Part shown: in pieces, positions 33,916-44,800 of the stretch
How positions within the stretch are numbered: position 1 is the stretch's first letter
Layout of the letters: each line of letters opens with the position of its first letter
NCBI GenBank assembly: GCA_014058105.1
Contig: JACGCM010001161.1
Location: 1,488,001 to 1,552,000 of the forward strand
Direction of reading: 5' to 3'
DNA length: 64,000 nt
Source: Kingdonia uniflora
Taxonomy: Eukaryota; Streptophyta; Magnoliopsida; Ranunculales; Circaeasteraceae
Notes under the pieces: model-generated
Seen by the model: only the letters and a program-made list of their open reading frames with translations
Told to the model about the DNA's origin: nothing
Databases searched by the model: none
Program-made: the position numbers and the translations under genes

Positions 33916-34253
33916 AAAATACCATCGTTGTCTCATTTAGATCCTTTAACCAATCACGATAACAAGGAAGTATAGTGAATTATATACTTATAAATTGCCA
34001 GATGCATTCAACGATACTGCTAAAGTAACCAAGGCGCATGTACCTACAAGTAATGCACATGCACGACTGGATGTTCAGGGAACTGGTGTGCAACCCGCTA
34101 ATGAATCCAAGCCGCGCGTCACGAGAGGACTCCCCGCTGCAAAGAAGGACGCTGAGCCGAGGGCTAAGAAACAGCGTACGGGAAAAAAATGACTAATGGT
34201 GTAGTCAGTCCATCAGAGATAGAACCACCCATAGACAGGGCTATAGTATATAT

Positions 34254-36260
34254 ATGCATCCACGTGAGGCATTAGGAGACAATCCTGGTGAGGCACATGT
34301 ACATGATAATCGAGAGATGATAGTAGCTGCACTCACCATCGAGGATGATGATCCAAAACCACTCACTGTAGACGAATGTAAAAGTCTTACAGATTGGCCA
34401 GAGTTAGAGGCTACGATCAATACGGAGCTCAACTCATTAGCTAAATATAAAGTATTTGGACCAATAGTCCTTAGGCAAGATGCCATCAGGCCTGTCAGTT
34501 ATAAAAGGGTATTCTTACGGAAACGTAATGAACTTGGAGATATAGTAAGGTACAAGGTAAGACTAGTTACCCAAGACTTTTCTCAAAGACCTGGCATCGA
34601 TTTCGATGAAACCTACTCTCCAGTCATGGACGCTATAATATTTCGTTACTTGATCAGTCTGTCAGTCATTGAGAACGAGCTTGGCATGCGTCTTATGGAT
34701 GTAGTTGTTGCATATCTATATGGGAAATTATATATGGAGATCTACATGAAGCTGCCATAAAGGTTTAAGCTTCTGAAAGCGACAATGCCAGGCACTACGT
34801 AATAAAATTGGATAAGTCATTGTATAGTCTGAAACAATCAGGGCTCATGTGGCACAACAGGCTGACTGAATACTTGAAGGCTGAAAGTTTTGCAAATAGC
34901 CTTGTTTACCCATGCGTTTTCATCAAGAAAATGAATACTGGTTTCTCCATGATTGCAGTTTATGTAGACGATTTAAATATTATCGAAACTCCAGGGGAGA
35001 TTGTGAATGCTGCCAAATACCTTGGGAAGGAATTCAAAATGAAAGACCTTGGGAAGATAAAATTTAATCTCGGTTTGTAGATCGAGCATCTTGGTCGCGG
35101 CATAATCGAACATCAGGCGACGTATACCGGAAGAATCATAAAATGTTTCGGTATGGATATGGTAAATAATGCCAAGACGCTTATGCATGTCCGTTCATTA
35201 GATGTGAACAAGGGCATTTATCGTCCTCCTGACGAGGGGAGAAACTCCTTAGGCCTGAGATGTCATATCTAGGAGCTATCGGTATTTTGCTATACTTAGC
35301 AGGGTGTACTAGACCCGACATCTCATTCGCAGTAAACTGTTTGGAACGTCATAGTTCTGCGCCTACTCGACGTCTCATTGGTAGTGGCATACTCGTACAC
35401 CAAGCAATATATATGGAAAGAGTTATCTAACACTTCGATATGGTTGTAGTACACAGTGCTAAGTCGTTTATTACGCGTTCATCACTTAGATGTAGACAAC
35501 GACATCTTCCACAATCTTAATGGGGGGAGAAAATCCTAGGGCCATAACGCCATATCTAGGAGGTGTTTTGTTATAGTTAGTTGGGTTTACTAGACCCGAT
35601 GACTCATTCGCAGTGAACTGTTTGGTTTGCCATAGTTTTGTTCCTACCCAAAAGCACTGGAATGAGATCAGACACATTTTAAGGTATCTGATCAGTATAA
35701 AAGACTGGGGTCTATTTTACTTAAAATGGTAAACGTTAAATTATAGAGTACATCAATACAAAATACTTGTCAGACCCACATAGAGGCTATTGTTAAATGG
35801 ATTATGTGTTTATGTACGAGGATACATAAAGATTCTTAGAGATCGATGAAGCAGACGGCGGTAGCTACATCCTCGAACCACGAGGAGATTCTTGCACTTC
35901 ATGAAGCTGGCAGAGAATGATGCTTACATTCTAAGATACATCACATCAACTTAAGATTGTGGCATGTTCTATCAAAGATAAAGCATCGACTATGTATGAA
36001 GACAACTCGGCTTAAATCATTCAAGTCCATGACAATTTTATCAATAGCAACAAAACGAAGCACATTTCGCAGAAGTCATTCTATACTTATGAATTACAAC
36101 AGGCGAATGAGATTAACGTTATTCAAGATATTTCAGAAAATAACTTTGCAAACCTATTTACGAAAATTCTTGCACCACTTGCGTTCAAGCAGCTGGTACA
36201 CAGAATCAGCATGCAGAAGTTTTATTTATCAATATCTCAGGAAAATAGATCTCGAGGGAG
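34254..36260 (+). pseudogene. copia reverse transcriptase and RNase H remnant
   Basis: RT: KRVFLRKRNELGDIVRYKVR, LVTQDFSQRPGIDFDETYSPV, DVVVAYLYGKLYMEIYMKLP, LYSLKQSGLMWHNRL and the catalytic YVDDLNIIE at about 34965. RNase H: a KQTAVATSSNHEEILALHEA block at about 35850, followed by a frameshifted C-terminal tail to 36260. Stops at 34757 and 35078. The segment 35185-35370 is repeated in diverged form at 35470-35652. Confidence 0.88.
35185..35652 (+). repeat. internal direct duplication within copia RNase H region
   Basis: 35185-35370 and 35470-35652 are diverged copies (shared blocks: cgttcat.a.ttagatgt, gggtntactagacccga, ctcattcgcagt.aactgtttgg). They encode the same RT-RNase H linker twice. 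Confidence 0.7.
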
Positions 36261-36502
36261 ATCGACGTCAGGGGTAGTAGTCCCAACTTGACGTGGACAC
36301 ATGTGTGTTGTACTCTTTTTCCTTATAGTGTAGTTTTTATCCTAGGAGGTTTTACTGACTGGAGGTTTTGATGAGGCAACGTATAGGCGTCCACAACCTA
36401 TACAGGGCATAAGATTGTACTCTTTCATTGTACAGCTTTTTGCCTAAGGGTGCTTTGCTAGACAGAGGTTTTGATGAAGCAAGTCGTCCTAGTATAAAAC
36501 AC

Positions 36503-36514
36503 CCCAAGGGGGAG
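36503..36514 (+). other. polypurine tract of copia C
   Basis: ccccaagggggag directly before the TGTTAGG start of the 3' LTR. Confidence 0.85.
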
Positions 36515-36782
36515 TGTTAGGAGTTGGGTCCAGCCCAAGGTGGGAACCCAACTAGGTTGGGGTGTCCTACTGGACTCCTAACAAGCCCAAAGGCCTTTAG
36601 GATTTATGGGGAGAGTTTGAGTAGATATAAATAATCTCATATTGGGTTATTCTTCTCTGTAATACAGAACAGCAAAACCTCCGAGTATACAGAGAAATAT
36701 TATTCAATAAAGATATCCCAACTCTTCTCTCATATTATTGTTTGTGATCAACCAATAGAGTAATATTCATTATTATCCAACA
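36515..36782 (+). repeat. 3' LTR of copia C
   Basis: Runs from TGTTAGGAGTTGGGTCC to ATCCAACA. A tataaata box lies at about 36625 and AATAAA near 36706. Similar to the 5' LTR over its length. Confidence 0.88.
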
Positions 36783-36890
36783 TATTTCATATTTGATCAA
36801 GATATCCTATTAGGATTTTTTTGACTTAAGTCTTGATGTTTTATACGGATACTTGACTTAAGTCCCTCTGTTTAGCAAAAAAAATAATCT
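36783..36890. other. short spacer after copia C
   Basis: Contains the palindrome gacttaagtc twice. Possibly remains of the LINE target or of a larger inverted-repeat element. Confidence 0.3.
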
Positions 36891-37184
36891 TAGTCCTCGA
36901 TTTACAGTTCGACCCAGGTCAAGAATTGACCCAAAATATTAAAGATAACTTAGCCCTTTTTGAATTTAAATTTTTTTTTAAAAATCAAATAATAAACTGT
37001 AGCCTTGAAATACTTACCGTGCAGTAATCAGGCGATCCAATTTTTAAGTTTGGTTTAGAACCGACAGATAAATGATTGATATGTGTCAACAATTTTTAAG
37101 TTTAAACATCAACTCACCTGATTTGCACGTCTTTGCGAAACAAATGCCAAATTTGGACCGGGTCAAATTGCAAATTAAGGACTA
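36891..37184. mobile_element. MITE-like inverted-repeat element next to the PPR gene
   Basis: The left end tagtcctcgatttacagttc and the complement of the right end tagtccttaatttgcaattt pair over about 30 bp, including gacccgggtc-like sequence. The inner 230 bp is AT-rich and non-coding. No target duplication could be fixed, so the superfamily is open. It ends 13 bp before the first ATG of the PPR gene. Confidence 0.6.
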
Positions 37185-37197
37185 ACATTTTAATGAA

Positions 37198-39444
37198 ATG
37201 CTCTGCTGGAGAATGGTTTTAGTTACTTTCTTGTATGAAAACCCTATCAGACTAGCTGTTAGTTTTAACCGATTTTCAAATTCATTCACAACTCTTCAAA
37301 CAACATCAACAAGAACACAACTACTAACTCCTCAAAACCCTCAAGAATCTATTCGATCAAATCACAAATACTCTCTTACCCCAATAGGCAATCGAAGCAT
37401 ACTCTCTAAGGGATTTGATTCTTATGTCGATCTGATTCGAGAATGCTCTAAGAGGAAATCTTTAGTAGAGCTAAGAAGGCTTCACCTTCAAATCAAGAAG
37501 TCTGGGTTTCTTCACCCAAGTTTAGGCCTTAAGCTTATAGATTCTTACCTCAAGTGCGGCGGCATTGATGATGCGCGTGATGTCTTCGATGAAATGCCCC
37601 AGCGGCATATTGTTACTTGGAATTCGATGATTTCCGCTTACATTCGATGTAAAAGAAGCGATGAAGCGGTAAAGCTGTTTAGAATGACGTTTAGCGAGGA
37701 TGTTATTGCTGACGAGTTTACGTTCTCGAGCATTTTCAAAGGGTTCTCTGATTTGGGTGTTTTATACCAAGGACGAGAAGCTCATGGTAGGCTAGTGGTT
37801 TTAGGTTTGGATATTTGGAATGGGTTTGTTGGTAGCGCGTTAGTTCATATGTATGCAAGATTTGGTAAATTGGGTGATGCCCGTTTAGTTTCGGATCGAG
37901 TTTTGGAGAAAGACGTGGTTTTGATGACGGCGTTGATTGTGGGTTACACTCAACATGGTGAAGACAGTGAGGCTCTAGAGGTTTTCAGAGATATGGTTTT
38001 AATGGGTATTAAAGCTAATGACTTTACCTTCTCGAGTGTTTTGATTGCTTGCGGAAATATAGCTGATATGAGTAGAGGAAAACAGATACATGATCTCGTA
38101 ATTAAATCGGGATTTGAAGTGGCTATTGCTACACGAACTTCACTTCTTACTATGTATTCCAAATGTGGCTTGATTGATGATTCTTTGAAGGTTTTCGATG
38201 GGTTTGCAAATGCAAATATGGTGACGTGGACTGCCGTGATTATGGGTCTTGTTAACAATGGTAGAGAAGAGTCTGCGTTGTCTATGTTTCACCAAATGAT
38301 CAGGAGTTCAATAAATCCAAATGCATTCACACTATCATCGGTCCTTAGTGCTTGTTCGGCCCTTGCGATGCTTGAACTAGGGCGGGAAATCCATACCATA
38401 GTATTGAAAGAAGGATTTGATAGAGATAGATTTGTTGGGGCCACACTGATGGACATGTATGGGAAATGTGGGAATGTTAAAATGGCAAGATTGGTTTTCG
38501 ATGATTTGAATGAATACGATGTCGTGTTAGTGAACTCCATGATATATGGGTATGGTCAGAGTGGTTGTGGCGAAGAAGCAGTTAGGTTATTTGATCAGAT
38601 GCAAGATTCGGTGATTAAGCCAAACGACATGACATTATTAAGTGTTCTCTTTGCATGTAGCAATGCAGGATTGCTTGAAGATGGTTATCGGATTTTCTCA
38701 TCTTTCAAGAAAAACCCTAAATTTGAGCTTTCAATATATCACTATTCGTGCATGGTGGATCTACTGGGTCGTGCTGGGAAACTCAAAGAGGCTGAAACCT
38801 TAATAACCAAAGTCGTGAATCCAGATGTGGTCTTATGGAGAACGTTACTTAGTGCATGTAAAATCCACGGAGATGTCGAGATGGCAAAGAGAATCATGGT
38901 TAGAGTTATAGAACTTGAACCAGAAGATGAGGGGTCTCATATCTTGTTGTCCAACATTTATGCTTCCACAGGGAATTGGGCGGATTTAAGTAAACTGAAA
39001 GTTGTGATTAAGGATATGAGGTTGAAGAAGAATCCTGCAATGAGTTGGATTGAAATTGACGGGGAGGTCCACAAGTTCATGGCTGGAGATACATCTCACC
39101 CAAGAGAAACTGAGATCGATCAAGAGTTGGACAATTTGAACAAAGACATAAAGGTATTAGGTTATGTTCCTGACACGAGTTTCGTTTTGCAGGATTTGGA
39201 TGAGAAGGAAAAAGAAAGATCTTTATACTATCATAGTGAAAAGATGGCTATAGCTTTCGCTCTCTCGAAGAGAAGAAATAAAAGCACTTGCATCAGAATT
39301 TTCAAGAACCTTCGAGTTTGTGGAGATTGTCATACTTGGATAAAGTTTGTTTCTAAGAGTGTTGGGAGAGAGATAATTGCTAGAGATGCAAAGAGATTTC
39401 ACCATTTTAAAGATGGACAATGTTCTTGTGGAGATTATTGGTGA
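37198..39444 (+). CDS. DYW-class pentatricopeptide repeat protein (organelle RNA-editing factor)
   Basis: A single intact 748-codon exon. The basic, Ser/Thr-rich N-terminus (FNRFSNSFTTLQTTSTRTQL) looks like an organelle transit peptide. From about residue 75 a PLS-type PPR tract follows (for example TWNSMISAYIRCKRSDEAVK, ALIVGYTQHGEDSEALEVF, AVIMGLVNNGREESALSMF), then the E/E+ region (VVLWRTLLSACKIHGDVEMA, LLSNIYASTGNW). The DYW deaminase domain has the zinc ligands HSE (about 680) and CGDCH and the ending CSCGDYW. Such proteins bind one strand of organelle RNA and convert specific C to U. The overall pattern resembles Arabidopsis At5g65570 (from memory, not searched). MVLV at 37213 is an alternative start. 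The MITE-like element just upstream may have replaced the promoter or 5' UTR. Confidence 0.95.
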   Translation: MLCWRMVLVTFLYENPIRLAVSFNRFSNSFTTLQTTSTRTQLLTPQNPQESIRSNHKYSLTPIGNRSILSKGFDSYVDLIRECSKRKSLVELRRLHLQIKKSGFLHPSLGLKLIDSYLKCGGIDDARDVFDEMPQRHIVTWNSMISAYIRCKRSDEAVKLFRMTFSEDVIADEFTFSSIFKGFSDLGVLYQGREAHGRLVVLGLDIWNGFVGSALVHMYARFGKLGDARLVSDRVLEKDVVLMTALIVGYTQHGEDSEALEVFRDMVLMGIKANDFTFSSVLIACGNIADMSRGKQIHDLVIKSGFEVAIATRTSLLTMYSKCGLIDDSLKVFDGFANANMVTWTAVIMGLVNNGREESALSMFHQMIRSSINPNAFTLSSVLSACSALAMLELGREIHTIVLKEGFDRDRFVGATLMDMYGKCGNVKMARLVFDDLNEYDVVLVNSMIYGYGQSGCGEEAVRLFDQMQDSVIKPNDMTLLSVLFACSNAGLLEDGYRIFSSFKKNPKFELSIYHYSCMVDLLGRAGKLKEAETLITKVVNPDVVLWRTLLSACKIHGDVEMAKRIMVRVIELEPEDEGSHILLSNIYASTGNWADLSKLKVVIKDMRLKKNPAMSWIEIDGEVHKFMAGDTSHPRETEIDQELDNLNKDIKVLGYVPDTSFVLQDLDEKEKERSLYYHSEKMAIAFALSKRRNKSTCIRIFKNLRVCGDCHTWIKFVSKSVGREIIARDAKRFHHFKDGQCSCGDYW

Positions 39445-40060
39445 AGAAACTATGAAAATTTGATTATGGTCTCTAAAATATCAAAAAAGCTTATATGGAT
39501 ATATCAACATCTATATGTCAACTTCGTGAACTCGCATTAGTAAGTTCAGAGGCTCTTACTTGTATCCATCCTTAGTTTCTTGTATTTATGGGGTCTAAGA
39601 TTATGAGTAGTTAATTTTCAAAGAAACTGCCTACAATAGTCCAGAAAAGTACTTTGAGAAGTGCCTGGGATTGGGAAGAACTCATGAGTCTACATGCTTT
39701 CCCAATTCTCTGAAATGAAAACCATACTTACTTGTTTGTTTAATTTTTTAGGAGAGAATTGAATCAAGAGAGACTGCAAAATTTCATCTTCTTTATAGTA
39801 AAATCCGAGGCCAAAGCTCATAAACAAAAATATTATAACATTATAGACTACCTTGATTCTTGAATGTGAAATGACGAAATCGTTGGGACACTGTTCTATG
39901 CCACTGCTCCAATATAAGGAAGAAAAAAGGGAGATACTGAGAAATAAGTATGTGTCAATCGCAAGAAAATCGATCACCAGTCTAAGAATATGAAGTGAAT
40001 TGAGAATCTGAGCTCAGAAACTAAACCTACTTAGGCATCAGTGGAATCCAGTGTGATGGT
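39445..40060. other. PPR 3' flank
   Basis: AT-rich, presumably 3' UTR and spacer. No gene recognised; the minus-strand ORF at 39690-39977 has no family signature. Confidence 0.4.
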
Positions 40061-40843
40061 TGTGACGACCTACCGAACGCCGGCCAAATCCACCCAAGCG
40101 TTTTGAGTTCTGTCCGAGTATATATGTTCTCTATATCCTAATATAGTTGTACGCCAAGTTTCGTCGCAATCGGATTTGGTTAAGGGGGCGAAAAAGGTCA
40201 GTACGCTTCGTCTCATGTTTTAACATTTCCTTTTGGAACTTGACTATTTACTTAGTAGCTATATTAAAGAGGAACTTTGGTCCGATCCTCCCTATGACTA
40301 AAAGAGCTTTAATGTTTGGTCATCAAGGGATGGTTATGAGTTCTCCTAGGCCTAAGGATGGCCAGGGGACATTGTCTCGCAATGCGGGCCGGTTTTTCAA
40401 AGAGGGCTTCATATGGCGCCACTATGCCCCGCGGGCTATCCGAGACGCACCGCCCCTTACAGATGGACAATATAAATAGTCCAGGCTCGTCGCCCCTTGA
40501 TATAAGAGTCCCTTATCTGAAAACCGGCATATCGAGCTGCCCTGATCCGCTACAAGACAGGTGTGTTTTCCGTACCTCGTGCGCGTCACGAGAGATTATG
40601 CTGTAGGGATTATTGAGGGAACCTTCAGCGTTGTTGCCTATACCGAATACATATTCGATGACCCCTCACGAATATTCAGAATTATCCGGATGTCGCTCTA
40701 GCATCCGTGGGTTGTATGCCACTGGCGCGCCGCGCCCGTGAAGATGGCTGGTACACGCCGACCACGCGTCCGTGTACGCCGCACGGTCCCTTATTCCGCT
40801 GCACTCCGGGCACTGTAGAGGCGATCCCGGGCTGGGCGTGACA
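40061..40843 (+). mobile_element. solo LTR with perfect 5-bp target duplication
   Basis: It starts TGTGACGACCTACC and ends GGGCGTGACA. It is flanked on both sides by ATGGT (40056-40060 and 40844-40848). A tataaata box lies at about 40471, two thirds of the way in. The 783-bp body is clearly more GC-rich than its surroundings and has no polypurine tract or primer site, as expected after LTR-LTR recombination. The TGTGACGACC start and CGTGACA end recall gypsy (Del/Tekay-like) LTRs; family is inference. Confidence 0.9.
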
Positions 40844-40848
40844 ATGGT

Positions 40849-41724
40849 TGTCCAATATTGAACTGCACAGGCTTCCCAAAGCCCCCCTTCTGAGGGCTTT
40901 AGAATTATATCCTCCACAGATCGCATTTACTGCATGTTGCGCTTAATATTTTGGCTTTATTCTTTATGCCTCTGATGCGGTGCTGGGAGCAACAAAAAAG
41001 AACCTAGCAATAAACCAGGAAGAATGGATGGGTTTTGCAGTAGGAGATATAGAAAACTAAGAGCTCGGACCAGCAAGAAATCATGATGATTTCGCGCTAG
41101 GAGCTACGTTCCTAAACCGCTCTTATGTCTATGACTCGCAGCAAGATTTTAGCAACATCGCTCCCTGCACCGCGTGAAAACCATCCTTGTTTTCTTGCTG
41201 GATTTTGCCATTAAGTTATGAGCCGAGCTAGAAAGGAGCTATGTTGCTAAAGGCATGGGTTATGCATAATTTTCTGATTTTGTATGTCTATATGTGCATT
41301 TAAACCATCCATACTAAGCGCTTAAAAATGGTAATCAAGAAGTTTGTTCCAAAATATGGGTTTTTCATTGCCATTAATACAAATATATTTATAGTTACAA
41401 AATTATGGAAGGCCTGGAGCCCTAATGTTCCCTCTAGCAGGAAGCTAAAAATGAAGCAAAGGGAGCGAGCAACATCTTCCTGTATACATATATGTTGGCT
41501 GAAAAGGGCAGTGTAATCTGGTACTTTAACTTGACCAACATGTCTAGCCTAACCTACTTTTATTCGAGTAACCACTTGGTGAAATCACGTATCATTGAAC
41601 CTTCCGTCGCGATTATCACCGAGTAAAATGATATAAATTAACTTCACCTCTATACAGTCTTGTGCAATTTGTCTGATCCTGAGCGCTGAAGAGCTATACT
41701 TTCAATATCTTCTAGATTTATTTT
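40849..41724. other. intergenic between solo LTR and SABRE 3' end
   Basis: No gene seen. The right part should include the 3' UTR of the minus-strand SABRE gene; no poly-A site can be fixed. Confidence 0.4.
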
Positions 41725-41834
41725 CTATTCATGGAGGTCCTCATAGGGTGAGGATCCGCTCGAATAATCACTTTCAAATGGTGAAGTCTCCCTTGGAGAT
41801 GAGGGAAGAGATTCCCTTTGGTGAGAAGTCGTAC
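41725..41834 (-). CDS. SABRE: SABRE last exon and stop
   Basis: After acceptor CTTCAG it reads TTSHQRESLPSSPRETSPFE, SDYSSGSSPYEDLHE and TAG at 41725-41727. The Ser-rich PYED-type tail is the usual end of the family. Confidence 0.93.
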
Positions 41835-44800
41835 CTGAAGCCAATAAGATGCGTGTATGTGAATAAGAGGGCAAGAACAGAGTGGTACAACCTCATTTCT
41901 CGTATAAAAAGAAAACTATATCATTAACAGTGGAAAAAGAAAGGTAAGATTAAAGTACCTTTTTGTCCCCTAGATCGAAACTTTTTCGTATGCCGCCTAA
42001 TAAGCTTCTTAGCTTTTGTTATGGTCAATTGCCTAGCGAAAGGAGAGAACTCGACATCACTTTCACTCCAATCGCCATGAAATTCGTTATCTGCATCACC
42101 CCTCATGGTCCGCAAGACAAATGCCTTGGCCTTGCGTCTCTGAGAATTAAAAAGTCCCCTTATGGAGGTGACAAATCCATCACCTGCTCCATCACCTGAC
42201 CGCTTTAGCCACGAGATAGGGTGCTGATCGGATTTTCCACCATGGCCTTCATCAATATCACAGAAATTAAGATCCCCGTCAGGGATACCAGCTCCACTGG
42301 GTTCCCTTTGACTATGAGCTTTGTCTTTGAACTTCTTGCCCTACACAGATGGCAAGAACCAAAATGAGTATTGGAGAAAGATTATTCTTTTCTGGGAGAA
42401 AAAGGAAAATTATTAAATAATTTTTTTTCCAGAATTATTAGTGTTTAAAAACACTCATTCGCGTGGTTCGTAATAAGATATGATTGGCTGGATGAACACA
42501 TTAGCAGATCTAATGAAACTAGATGACACAATAGTCGTTTATGAATATTTTGAGAAAGTGAAAGGGAATTTTGGGAGTCTTTTCATCCATAAAGTCATAA
42601 ATGCATGAAGAACTTGCCTGCATTCCGGTTACAGATTTCAGGACTCCCCAAATTATATGCTTCTTAACTCTTGAAAACAATCTTCGCCATGTGCCGGTAA
42701 AGTCAACACGATGGAATGTATCCATCAACAACCGTAGGTCACTAACAGCAAATCTAGATCCTTCATAAGTAACCAGCAATTCAACCTGTAAAAGCTCATT
42801 ATTAAATAAAAATATTTTTTCATTAAGGAGATAATCCATTATTAGTATGGGTATTTTTTCAAAAAAGAAAAGGCTAAATCCTACCTGACTTATCTTTATA
42901 TTATGAAACTCTCTCATTTTCCGTGTCCTTGCTCTTTTCTCCTCTTGCGATTTCCCAACCTTCTTTTCTTCGTGAGAAGGACGGCCACTTTTTACTGGTT
43001 TCGACTCTTTCAATTTATTTCTTGAAGAGTCCTCTGTGTTCTCTAACGTTGGACCAAGAGGCCCACTTTTTGTGGAAGAAATGCTTGAAGAGTGAACATG
43101 TAACACGAGTTCATTAGCAACAGATTCAGCAACATTTTCCTCCCAAGTTTTATCAAACGATGATGTTCGTCTAAGCTCTGTGTTTGAGCCACAAACAATA
43201 TTTGCCTTTAGGTTTTGCAACTTGGATACCTGCATGAAATAGATGCAAACTTTAAGGAATATATAATGGATTAATTTGTATATAATCTCGTGAGATAATT
43301 TACTTAATGATAGATGAACCCTTTCCTATACATCAATGATCATGTCCAGAATGATGAACCAGCCATATTTCCATTTTCTACAAGAAAACAGTCCACCAAA
43401 AAGAGAAAAAAGAAAGAATATACAGCCGGGTTATGTTCATCAAAATTGATTAATTGCATTCGTCAATATTTTCCATTTACCGATCTGAATCTGCATATTA
43501 GTCCCCCTCAAAATATGATATATCATTGATATAAAATCGAAGTTTAAAATTTTCACCCGATATACTGTTAGAAATATTGTGATATCTGTCATTTACTTGT
43601 GGTATATGTTGCACCTATATGTAGTAATCATCTGTTTTTTTTAATATGTACCCATGTCGCTATCAACATTTGGACATTTTTTTCCCAAGACTACCAAGTG
43701 AATATATCGTTAGTAGATCATATTGACGTATTTGATTTTTAGTATATAGGATTGTAATATTTGTTCCACAACTTCAGTATGCATAGAAGAGCTTTCAACA
43801 CTCACTTGGGAGGCATCAACATGAGTAGAAGACTGAGTAAAACCAGAAGTGATCTGGAGTACTGTAGGAGCTGTAGTGGAATTTGATTTGGAGGGAAGCT
43901 CAGATTCCTTTAAGGAAGAATTGCTTGATGTACCTGCTTCATGGGCAGACGCGCCTTTTTTCACACGTTTTGAACCAGCAGTTGTTGAAACCTTCCAGAC
44001 TTCCTGTTTTTCAAAATCAAGTCAGCACTTACAAGATATACCCAAGTAAACATCTGTACATACCACGGAAAATTACATATCTCAAAAGAAAATGTCTCAT
44101 GAGCAATTGTCGTACAATGCTGAAGGGATACGAAAAATTAAGCCTATGTATCTTGAGGACGATGAACGCTGACAACACATGAGAGTTGCATGGTTTTGCT
44201 TTTCAATAGACGTTAAATGGTTTCACAGAATCCAAATTCAAAACATAAAGCAAGAATCTTGCCTGTCGGCGCTGTGAATCTTGTTCTTCTTCTGGGAAAA
44301 AGTACTCCCACATCATTCTGTACATTGTTTCAGTCAAATGTATCTTCAGAGGATAAATCTCGACCTACAGTTTCAATGGACAGATGCGTTACGTTTATGA
44401 AAATGACACCAAAGTTATCGAATAACGTAATCCATGAGTAAATCAAGCGAGAAGCCCAAGTAGCATGCTTTTTAGGTTTGCCAATATATTGGATTACAGC
44501 AAATCAGAATTTTATTCAAACGGTTTCCGAATATATATAAAATAAATTTCCAATCAGAACAAAATCTATTAACCGAGATGTGCACAACATACGCAAAACG
44601 AAAAAAAACATAACAAAAAATGAATAAACTCTAGACGAAACGCAGGTGCAATAAATCTAAATCAAGCCTGAAACCTCTTCTGATTTTCAACTTTCAGGAG
44701 AGATTGGGCTCTATTTGATAAGAAATGTGATTTCTTAAAGAACTCAGATCAAATATGTATACCCGATCAGCCTAATATGTTTTAGTTAGTGATATTAAGT

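Larger units (their letters stand above)
29316..36782 (+). mobile_element. copia LTR retrotransposon C with both LTRs, degenerate
   Basis: A 254-bp 5' LTR and 268-bp 3' LTR share the start TGTTAGGAGTTGG and the motif aagccca.aggccttt. Between them lie a 1.7-kb leader with G-box repeats, gag, protease, integrase, RT and RNase H in copia order, and a polypurine tract. All coding parts have stops. It sits inside the LINE. A clean 5-bp target duplication was not found (ATATC before, TATTT after), so one boundary may have decayed. Confidence 0.9.

Noticed and set aside
29311..36787. 5-bp target duplication for copia C
   Set aside because: Flanks ATATC and TATTT do not match unless the LTR end is shifted by one base with a further mismatch; not claimed.
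40147..40926. Cluster of overlapping ORFs in a GC-rich stretch, at first looking like a foreign or bacterial insertion
   Set aside because: Exact TG...CA ends, a TATA box and the ATGGT duplication show a solo LTR; the ORFs have no domains and follow from base composition.
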